Part shown: positions 6,490-11,258 of the stretch, in pieces
How positions within the stretch are numbered: the first letter of the stretch is position 1
Layout: each line of letters starts with the position of its first letter
NCBI GenBank assembly: GCA_035541415.1
Contig: DATKNI010000023.1
Coordinates: 1-18,183, forward strand
Reading direction: 5' to 3'
DNA length: 18,183 bases
Source: JAKAGE01 sp035541415
GTDB lineage: Bacteria > Patescibacteriota > Minisyncoccia > UBA6257 > 2-01-FULL-56-20
Made by a program: the position numbers and the translations under genes
The notes under the pieces: model-generated
What the model was told of the DNA's origin: nothing
Databases searched by the model: none
Seen by the model: the letters and a program-made list of their open reading frames with translations, nothing else

Positions 6490-6523
6490 GCACGGGGTAG
6501 TGAACGAAGTTCGAGCCTATTTC
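6490..6523. repeat. T-arm-like dispersed repeat, copy C
   Basis: On + this reads GCACGGGGTAGTGAACGAAG then TTCGAGCCTATTTC. It is in the same orientation as copy B, 489 bp downstream, just after the terminator of the 118-aa gene. The rest of the gene-free stretch up to 6626 holds a perfect GGTTCGAACC palindrome (6561-6570) and a 7-bp hairpin (6587-6604), with no supported gene. Confidence 0.5.
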
Positions 6524-6626
6524 AAAATATATCAAAAGCGGTGGAGCGCGAAATTGTTCAGGTTCGAACCTCGAAAAACACAATCACGGCAATGCGTATT
6601 GCCGATTTCGTTAAAAATTTTCCTCT

Positions 6627-6677
6627 GTGGTGCCCGGGGCAGGATTCCGTCGCTCACTCCGCTCGCTCCTCGAACCA
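6627..6677 (-). repeat. Partial, interrupted copy of the tRNA-Leu(UAA) 3' end
   Basis: On +, GTGGTGCCCGGGG (6627-6639) plus GGATTC (6642-6647) repeats the 3' end of the intact tRNA-Leu(UAA) at 6796-6816 with two mismatches, including the CCA. Reading outward, the copy is broken inside the T-arm by about 22 bases made of GAGCG/GTGAGCG units, then resumes as GGTTCGA (6677-6671 on minus). No anticodon or D-arm sequence is present, so it is a fragment rather than a gene. Confidence 0.7.
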
Positions 6678-6682
6678 ACAAG

Positions 6683-6796
6683 CGTTTTTCCTTTTCTCTT
6701 TTTAAAGGGCTCTCGGAGCTGCGATGAGCAGCGAGAGCGAGGCGCGCGTCCAGCAAGACGCGACGCCGTACCTTTAAAAAGAGAAAAGAAAAAACG
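6683..6796. repeat. 114-bp inverted repeat with two internal GC hairpins
   Basis: The arms 6683-6708 and 6771-6796 are reverse complements at 25 of 26 positions and are pyrimidine/purine-rich (CTTTTCTCTTTTTAAAGG in the left arm). Between them lie two hairpins: GCTCTC..GCTGC/GCAGC..GAGAGC (6709-6738) and GGCG-CGCGTC/GACGCG-A-CGCC (6741-6767). As RNA or extruded DNA this would form a three-way junction. The right arm ends at 6796, immediately beside the CCA end of tRNA-Leu(UAA) at 6797. No ORF is supported and no target-site duplication is evident. It could be a miniature mobile element, a tRNA trailer/terminator structure, or both. Confidence 0.85.
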
Positions 6797-6882
6797 TGGT
6801 GCCCGGGGTGGGATTCGAACCCACAAACCCTTTCGGGTTAAGGATTTTAAGTCCTCTGCGTACACCGTTCCGCCACCCGGGC
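6797..6882 (-). tRNA. tRNA-Leu(UAA)
   Basis: A class II tRNA on the minus strand with acceptor GCCCGGG/CCCGGGC, discriminator A and an encoded CCA (6799-6797). Anticodon stem GAGGA/TCCTT surrounds loop CTTAAAA (anticodon TAA, decoding UUA). The variable arm is AACCC-GAAA-GGGTT and the T-arm GTGGG-TTCGAAT-CCCAC. Upstream, TAGAAT (6897-6892) lies about 9 nt before the mature 5' end and may be its -10; no convincing -35 is seen. Confidence 0.97.
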
Positions 6883-6907
6883 AATGCTCACATTCTATTA
6901 TTCTCTC

Positions 6908-6941
6908 ACGAAAAGGAAAGGGCGGCTCATTCAAGCCGCCC
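6908..6941 (-). terminator. Terminator of the 54-aa gene
   Basis: A perfect 8-bp stem GGGCGGCT/AGCCGCCC (6920-6927 and 6934-6941) with a 6-nt loop. On the minus strand it is followed by TTTCCTTTTC, an interrupted T tract. It begins 10 bp after the stop codon of the 54-aa gene. Confidence 0.75.
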
Positions 6942-6951
6942 CAGGCTCACG

Positions 6952-7116
6952 CTAATTGGAAAGATTCGCGTCTAACTCCACGCATCCATCGCTGCAATAT
7001 TTTTTTCGGTTTTCGGTGTTCGTGCACTGACTCTGCGCTTCTGAGAGGGGGGTCGCGCAAAACCTGCATTCAAAATATTCGTTGAGCAATTGGGCTTCCG
7101 TGCTCGCTGGAGTCAT
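6952..7116 (-). CDS. Small Cys-rich, probable zinc-binding protein, 54 aa
   Basis: ATG at 7116, TAG at 6954-6952. A strong Shine-Dalgarno (AGGAGGTG) precedes the start by the normal distance. Five Cys occur: C17 and C20 in ECRFC, C31, and C41 and C45 in KKYCSDGCVEL. CxxC followed by YCSxxC recalls small zinc-ribbon proteins in which the second pair sits in a YCSDxC turn, so a structural zinc site is likely; this is inference. The N-terminal 16 residues are probably helical (STEAQLLNEYFE). The gene has its own promoter, an operator-like palindrome and a terminator, hence is a monocistronic regulated unit. Function unknown: it could be a small DNA- or protein-binding factor or a metal-buffering peptide. 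Confidence 0.7.
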   Translation of the reverse strand: MTPASTEAQLLNEYFECRFCATPLSEAQSQCTNTENRKKYCSDGCVELDANLSN

Positions 7117-7120
7117 GGGG

Positions 7121-7129
7121 ACACCTCCT
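7121..7129 (-). promoter_or_regulatory. Strong Shine-Dalgarno of the 54-aa gene
   Basis: AGGAGGTGT on the minus strand; the GGAGG core ends about 8 nt from the ATG at 7116. It is one of only two clear Shine-Dalgarno sequences in the window. Confidence 0.8.
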
Positions 7130-7145
7130 AACGCGTTCTATGTTT

Positions 7146-7174
7146 ATAATACCACATTTATACCTATGTGTAAA
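7146..7174 (-). promoter_or_regulatory. Promoter of the 54-aa gene
   Basis: On the minus strand: TTTACA (7174-7169), a 17-bp spacer and TATTAT (7151-7146). Predicted start about 7139, with a leader of about 23 nt. Confidence 0.65.
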
Positions 7175-7177
7175 TGT
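7154..7177. promoter_or_regulatory. Operator-like 24-bp palindrome over the -35 and spacer
   Basis: Half-sites ACATTTATAC and GTGTAAATGT flank a CTAT centre; 10 of 12 positions are symmetric. It covers the -35 and most of the spacer, a position suited to a dimeric repressor. No regulator gene is adjacent. Confidence 0.5.
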
Positions 7178-7247
7178 GCCCTGTGCATAAATATGACCGC
7201 GAAATTGTCGAAGTTTGAAAGTGCGCCTTCGTCAAATATTTATCGTG

Positions 7248-7319
7248 AGGCCACGGCGGGATTTGCACCCACGTATAAGGGTTTTGCAGACCCTTGCCTT
7301 ACTGCTTGGCTACGTGGCC
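7248..7319 (-). tRNA. tRNA-Cys(GCA), overlapping the end of rbfA
   Basis: Acceptor GGCCACG/CGTGGCC with discriminator T, anticodon stem AGGGT/ACCCT around loop CTGCAAA (anticodon GCA), and T-loop TGCAAAT. CCA is not encoded. The 5' end at 7319 lies inside the last codons of rbfA, whose stop is at 7301-7299, so the tRNA must be cut from the infB-rbfA transcript or have an internal promoter. No separate promoter is visible. Between the tRNA and 7177 I see nothing else supported. Confidence 0.95.
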
Positions 7320-7667
7320 GATTGTATCCCCTCCATTATTGTCTTCCTCCAGTAATTTTTCAACTATAGCCGCATTCTCGTTGCCGCGGTCGGGCGCGAA
7401 GATAATGCGGGGCATGGGGCGGATGTTCAATTTTTTATTGAGAAGGTGCTGCAACCGTCCGGCGCTTCTTTTGAGCTCTTCAACGACAACTGCTTCGCGC
7501 TCGGCCGGAAGCACGCTCACGTTTATCATTGCGCGCTCCAATTTCTTATCAACGTCGACGCTCGTAATCGTCGCAAGCGCCCCGCCGAACTCGAACTCCC
7601 GCAAAATAATTTTGGAAAGTTCTTCGCGGATAAGTTTGCTGACGCGGTCTGAACGGAAGAATCGCAT
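7299..7667 (-). CDS. rbfA: Ribosome-binding factor A
   Basis: RbfA binds the nascent 30S subunit and helps 16S rRNA maturation. The 122-aa protein is the normal family length, with the KH-like fold expected from RSDRVSKLIREELSKIILREF at the N-terminus (two overlapping helical motifs), the strand ATITSVDVDKKLERAMINVSV and the C-terminal RLQHLLNKKLNIRPMPRI helix-strand. The last residues (GHVAKQ) are encoded by the 5' part of tRNA-Cys, so the C-terminus is constrained by tRNA sequence. It follows infB by 22 bp on the same strand, the usual infB-rbfA order, and has no Shine-Dalgarno. The start ATG matches the usual family N-terminus. Confidence 0.92.
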   Translation of the reverse strand: MRFFRSDRVSKLIREELSKIILREFEFGGALATITSVDVDKKLERAMINVSVLPAEREAVVVEELKRSAGRLQHLLNKKLNIRPMPRIIFAPDRGNENAAIVEKLLEEDNNGGDTIGHVAKQ

Positions 7668-7689
7668 GGTGCAAGAGATAAAAAACGGA

Positions 7690-9195
7690 CTATTTGCGGA
7701 TGACCAGCTTGTCGCCCACCTTGATCGCCGTATGGGTATTCACGAGCAAACCAATCTCCTTCCCCTTCTCGGCCTGGGTGATTTCCGATTTGCGTTCGCG
7801 AAGCTCGAGGATGCGCCCGTGACCGAACTGCTGCTTGGGCGCTTCGGCTCCGGATTGCCGCACGACTTCGAATGATGTCTTTGCGCGCACGACGCCCGAA
7901 AGGACGCGGCCGCCGACGAGCTGCTTCTCTAGTTTTTCCTGGTTGAACACGGCAAGCACTTCGAGTTCGCCGAGCGCCGCAGGGCCGCGGGCGCCGGTCA
8001 AAAATTCTTCCACGGCTTTCTCCAGATCGTAAACGATGTTTGACGTAATGATCGTCACTTCCTGCGCCTCGGCAAGCGTCCGTGCGCCGCCTGTCACTTT
8101 ATTCTTGAAGCCGATGATGGTTGAACCGGTTGCAACGGCGTGCTTCACGTCGCCGTCCGTGATATCGCCGACTGCTTCTTCTACGACGTTCACTTCTTTG
8201 CCGCCAGACTGGTCAACATTGCGCAGCACAATAGACAGCGCCTCGAGCGAGCCGCTGTCGGATGACTTCAAAATGAGATTCAATGTGTTAGCTTTCGCTT
8301 CGCCAAGTCGTCCAGCGCCGGCCGCCGGAGATTTTACCGCCACATCTCCTGCGTAAGCGCTTGTTCCGGTCCCCAATTCCCCAACGCCGAATACTTCGCC
8401 CACCGCCGGGAGCGATTCGAAACCAATGATAACCGCCGGAGCCGAAGGCTCGAGCTGGAGCACCGGTTTCTCCAAAAAATTTTCCAAAATTTTCACTTTT
8501 CCAGCCGCGCTTGCGGTCTTCACCGGATCGCCGCGGTGCAATATCCCGTTTTTTACGATGACCGTGGCTTCGATGCCGCGGCGCGGATCGCGGCGCGCTT
8601 CGAGAATATAGCCCGATGCCGGGGCGGATGCGTCATATTTTAAATCTTCAACGTCGGCCGCAAGCACGACGAGGTCGAGCAGGTCAGGAACGCCTTCGCC
8701 GGTCTTTGCCGAAACGCCATGATAACTCACCTGCCCGCCGAATCCTTCGAGAAGGATGTCCGCAGCCATGAGATCGTTGCGGGCTTTGTCGATTGCGCCG
8801 CCAGTTTTATCAATTTTATTGAACGCCACGATGAAGGGCGTTTTGGTTTCTTCGATGATACGGATTGATTCCTTGGTCTGCGGCTTCACGCCTTCGTCTG
8901 CGGCAACGACAAGGATGGCGAGATCGGCCGCCTGCGCGCCGCGCGAACGCATCGACATGAAAGCCTCGTGTCCGGGCGTATCGATAAAGGTAATTTTCCG
9001 TCCGTTATGTTCGATCTCGTACGCGCCGACAGCCTGCGTTATGCCGCCCGCTTCGTGCGCCGCGATGTTTGCCTTGCGGATGTAATCGAGCAGGGTGGTT
9101 TTGCCGTGGTCAACGTGACCCATGACAACCACAATAGGCGGGCGCTGTTTGATGCCCGCATTAACGGAGGACGATTTGGTGGTCGCGTTTGCCAT
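7690..9195 (-). CDS. infB: Translation initiation factor IF-2, short form
   Basis: GTPase that brings initiator fMet-tRNA to the 30S subunit and promotes subunit joining. The 501-aa protein consists almost only of the conserved core: G1 GHVDHGKT (26-33), switch GGITQAVGAY (50-59), G3 DTPGHEAF (72-79), G4 NKID (126-129), G5 SAKTGEG (162-168), then domains II-IV ending in NTHTAIKVGDKLVIRK. IF-2 is usually 700-900 aa; the long N-terminal domains are missing. The usual His in ITQHIGAY is Ala here. I chose ATG at 9195 (MANATTK); an in-frame TTG at 9216 directly touches the -10 box and is unlikely to lie on the mRNA. It is the first gene of infB-rbfA-tRNA-Cys. The stop is TAG. Confidence 0.95.
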   Translation of the reverse strand: MANATTKSSSVNAGIKQRPPIVVVMGHVDHGKTTLLDYIRKANIAAHEAGGITQAVGAYEIEHNGRKITFIDTPGHEAFMSMRSRGAQAADLAILVVAADEGVKPQTKESIRIIEETKTPFIVAFNKIDKTGGAIDKARNDLMAADILLEGFGGQVSYHGVSAKTGEGVPDLLDLVVLAADVEDLKYDASAPASGYILEARRDPRRGIEATVIVKNGILHRGDPVKTASAAGKVKILENFLEKPVLQLEPSAPAVIIGFESLPAVGEVFGVGELGTGTSAYAGDVAVKSPAAGAGRLGEAKANTLNLILKSSDSGSLEALSIVLRNVDQSGGKEVNVVEEAVGDITDGDVKHAVATGSTIIGFKNKVTGGARTLAEAQEVTIITSNIVYDLEKAVEEFLTGARGPAALGELEVLAVFNQEKLEKQLVGGRVLSGVVRAKTSFEVVRQSGAEAPKQQFGHGRILELRERKSEITQAEKGKEIGLLVNTHTAIKVGDKLVIRK

Positions 9196-9216
9196 AGAGG
9201 TTTCACGATACACCAA

Positions 9217-9245
9217 ATTATATCATTAAAAAATGATTAAAACAA
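9217..9245 (-). promoter_or_regulatory. Promoter of infB
   Basis: On the minus strand: TTGTTT (9245-9240), a 17-bp spacer and a perfect TATAAT (9222-9217). The predicted start is about 9209-9210, giving a leader of about 14 nt without a Shine-Dalgarno. Confidence 0.7.
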
Positions 9246-9263
9246 CTGTGCCGCCGCAAAAAA

Positions 9264-10349
9264 TTATTCTTTCCCAACCGCTTCGCTTATCGTGGTATAC
9301 CCGTCTTTTTGAAGCAGCTTCACTAATCCTTTTTTAATGCGCTTTACGGCAAGCGGGCCGCCGTAAATGAGGCCCGTTATGATCTGCACGAGCGACGCGC
9401 CGGCTTTGATCTTCTCGTAGGCATCGTCCGCGGTGAATATCCCGCCGAGGCCGATGATCGTATACCGGCCCCCGGTGGACTTATAAATGTGGCGGATGAG
9501 GTTGGTGGAAAGATCTTTCACGGGTTTCCCCGAAATGCCGCCGTTCGGAATGCGATTGAGCTCTTCGGGAGACGATTTGAAATCGATTTCATGCCGCCGC
9601 TTGGAAAGATTGCCGACCACGAATCCATCGACGAACGGGTATTTGTTCACGACGGCAACGATTTCGCTCGTCTCGCTCGTCGTGAGATGGGTTGAGATCT
9701 TGATGAATATCGGGCAATGCTTCTTTTCGTGCGAAAACGCTCCGAGCAGATCGTCGAGCATCGCGGGGTCCTGGAACGTGCAGCCGTCTTGCGCATTGGG
9801 GCACGATACGTTGATCGTCACGTATGAAAAATATGACGCCAACATGCGATAGGTTTCTATGTAATCTTCCACGGACCGCTTGCCTTTGATGTCGGCCCGA
9901 TTGGTTTTTGCGATATTCAAACCCACGGGGAAAGTGAATTTCAAACCATGCCTGATTTTTGATTCCACCGCTTCGGCGCCGATATTCTTGAGGCCGTAAT
10001 ACACGATGAGCGACTGGTCTGCGGGCAAGCGGGCGAGACGCAAGCCTTGATTCCCTTCATAGGGCCACCGCGTCACCGCGCCAACTTCCATAAAGCCGAA
10101 TCCGACGGCGGGCATGATGTTCGTGAGATTGACGTCTTTGTCGAAGCCGGCGGCAAGTCCGATCGGATTCCGGAATTTGATGCCAAGCACTTCCGTATGG
10201 AGGGCGGGATTGTCGTACCGGCAAAAAAGAGAAACGATCGCCCGTCCCCACCGGAAATTGCCGAGCATGTGCCCGAATTCCACAAAAAAATCGTGGACAC
10301 GTTCCGGATCCAGTTTAAAAAAAATGGGCTTGAGAATTCTTTCGTACAT
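9264..10349 (-). CDS. pyrD: Dihydroorotate dehydrogenase, class-2-like with catalytic-position Cys
   Basis: FMN enzyme oxidising dihydroorotate to orotate in pyrimidine synthesis. The N-terminal extension (MYERILKPIFFKLDPERVHDF) is typical of class 2, membrane-associated, quinone-linked enzymes. So are NPIGLAAGFDKD (61-72), MEVGAVT (87-93) and GGISGKPVKDLS. FMN-phosphate binding is by GLGGIFTADDAYEKIKAGASLVQI. At the catalytic loop the sequence is NVSCPN (180-185). Class 2 enzymes such as E. coli PyrD carry Ser where Cys183 stands, whereas class 1 enzymes carry Cys. The protein is therefore a class 2 scaffold with a class-1-like base, so the electron acceptor should not be assumed. It starts 13 bp after the btuR stop, so is probably in one operon with it. 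361 aa is slightly longer than E. coli PyrD. No other pyr gene is in the window. Confidence 0.92.
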   Translation of the reverse strand: MYERILKPIFFKLDPERVHDFFVEFGHMLGNFRWGRAIVSLFCRYDNPALHTEVLGIKFRNPIGLAAGFDKDVNLTNIMPAVGFGFMEVGAVTRWPYEGNQGLRLARLPADQSLIVYYGLKNIGAEAVESKIRHGLKFTFPVGLNIAKTNRADIKGKRSVEDYIETYRMLASYFSYVTINVSCPNAQDGCTFQDPAMLDDLLGAFSHEKKHCPIFIKISTHLTTSETSEIVAVVNKYPFVDGFVVGNLSKRRHEIDFKSSPEELNRIPNGGISGKPVKDLSTNLIRHIYKSTGGRYTIIGLGGIFTADDAYEKIKAGASLVQIITGLIYGGPLAVKRIKKGLVKLLQKDGYTTISEAVGKE

Positions 10350-10362
10350 ACAATATGAAAAC

Positions 10363-10902
10363 TTAATACTCGATCCCCCGCTTTGCGGCCGCCCGTTCGC
10401 CGGTCATCGCGTTCTCGTGGTACGGATGCCAGACATCCTGGCAGTTTGTAATGAGATCGGCGCGCGCAAGGATCTCCGAATGGGCATGCCGCCCCGTGAA
10501 GACCACGTCCTTTCCTTCTGGAATGGACTCAACAAAAGCGACCGCTTCCTCGAGGCTTATCAGCTTGAGATCCATGGCCACGTTGATCTCGTCGAGGATG
10601 ATGAGGTCGTAATTTTCGGCGAGCATCGCATCTTTTGCATGCTTGAGGGCGCATTGCGCCGCGTTTTTGTGCTTTCGCAAGGGCAGCTTATCGCCAAGGA
10701 TGCCGACAAAGCCAAGGCCGGCTTTTTCAAAGTGGATGCGGGGTTCGAAAGCGTTGAGGACGCAGTCTTCGCCGCTCGGATATTTATCCGATTTTATGAA
10801 TTGGATCATAAAAACCCGCTTTCCGGCACCCATGGCCCGAATAGCCTGGCCGATAGCCGCCGTGGTCTTCCCTTTTCCATTTCCCGTGATAACGATGAAC
10901 AT
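10363..10902 (-). CDS. btuR: Cob(I)alamin adenosyltransferase, BtuR/CobO/CobA type
   Basis: Transfers the adenosyl group of ATP to reduced corrinoid, making adenosylcobalamin. The 179-aa protein opens with the P-loop FIVITGNGKGKTTAAIGQA (GNGKGKTT at 7-14), then VFMIQFIKS, the acidic strand YDLIILDEINVAMDL, and the C-terminal TGRHAHSEILARADLITNC typical of CobA/BtuR. I chose ATG at 10902. A longer reading to 11004 adds 34 unconserved residues, and a TATAAT (10935-10930) lies within that extension, so the short start is preferred. It probably heads an operon with pyrD and is divergent from nrdJ, whose enzyme needs adenosylcobalamin. No corrinoid synthesis or transport genes are in view, which fits salvage of outside B12. 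Confidence 0.92.
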   Translation of the reverse strand: MFIVITGNGKGKTTAAIGQAIRAMGAGKRVFMIQFIKSDKYPSGEDCVLNAFEPRIHFEKAGLGFVGILGDKLPLRKHKNAAQCALKHAKDAMLAENYDLIILDEINVAMDLKLISLEEAVAFVESIPEGKDVVFTGRHAHSEILARADLITNCQDVWHPYHENAMTGERAAAKRGIEY

Positions 10903-10929
10903 CGTGTCGTTTATTCCATTCTGATAGCA

Positions 10930-10935
10930 ATTATA
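10930..10935 (-). promoter_or_regulatory. -10 box of btuR-pyrD
   Basis: A perfect TATAAT on the minus strand. The predicted start is about 20 nt upstream of the btuR ATG at 10902; no good -35 is visible. The rest of the 356-bp btuR-nrdJ gap holds a 19-bp palindrome and a small hairpin but no supported gene. Confidence 0.5.
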
Positions 10936-11035
10936 AAACGCACAACGCTCGCGGCCCGGGTTCAAATGCCCAAAAACCTCGGCGAAATAAAGCGTATATT
11001 CCATCGCTCATCGCGGACTTCTTCCGTTTGTGAAA

Positions 11036-11054
11036 ACGACAACAATGTTGTCGT
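11036..11054. promoter_or_regulatory. 19-bp perfect palindrome between btuR and nrdJ
   Basis: Half-sites ACGACAACA and TGTTGTCGT are separated by a single A. It lies between divergent genes and is followed on + by CATTTTTT and preceded by AAAA. It may be an operator; a bidirectional terminator-like hairpin is the alternative, although no transcript is expected to end here. Confidence 0.45.
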
Positions 11055-11079
11055 CATTTTTTGAGCACCCGCGGCCCGA

Positions 11080-11100
11080 TCCGGCAAAAAATCTGCCGGA
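11080..11100 (+). other. Small hairpin in the nrdJ upstream region
   Basis: TCCGGCA/TGCCGGA, a 7-bp perfect stem with a 7-nt loop (AAAAATC), about 160 bp before the chosen nrdJ ATG. It could be a leader structure; it does not match the conserved boxes of a cobalamin riboswitch. Confidence 0.3.
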
Positions 11101-11258
11101 AATTTCTGCCGTTTCACCCAGCCGCTGTCGTAAAACATTTTTGCCTTGAGATATCCACAATGGAATTGTTTTTGAGGGCGGGCTTCGGTGATTTACTGAA
11201 AGAACCCCTCAAAAAATATTCCGGGGAAAAGCCGAACAAAAAAATAAAAAATAAAACC

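Noticed and set aside
6587..6604. Hairpin CGGCAAT-GCGT-ATTGCCG as a terminator
   Set aside because: The stem is perfect but no proper T tract follows and no gene on either strand ends there.
6611..6934. 107-codon frame on - with Arg-Ser-Glu repeats
   Set aside because: It runs through tRNA-Leu(UAA), the inverted repeat and the tRNA fragment, so it is a spurious frame.
9196..9216. Upstream TTG start for infB adding seven residues
   Set aside because: The TTG directly touches the TATAAT box and would not be on the mRNA; ATG at 9195 gives the normal core protein.
10903..11004. N-terminal extension of btuR by 34 residues
   Set aside because: It contains the likely -10 box (10930-10935), and the BtuR fold begins at the P-loop strand.
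10114..11064. 316-codon frame on + across pyrD and btuR
   Set aside because: Antisense to both genes and crosses their boundary; no recognisable protein.
11061..11258. N-terminal extension of nrdJ by 66 residues
   Set aside because: The residues are Lys-rich and unconserved in type, and the family starts at the ATP-cone. It cannot be fully excluded; an internal ATG at 11160 is a further option.
11055..11258. Cobalamin riboswitch upstream of nrdJ
   Set aside because: Considered because of the B12 context, but the conserved B12-box and core motifs are not seen; only a simple 7-bp hairpin is present.
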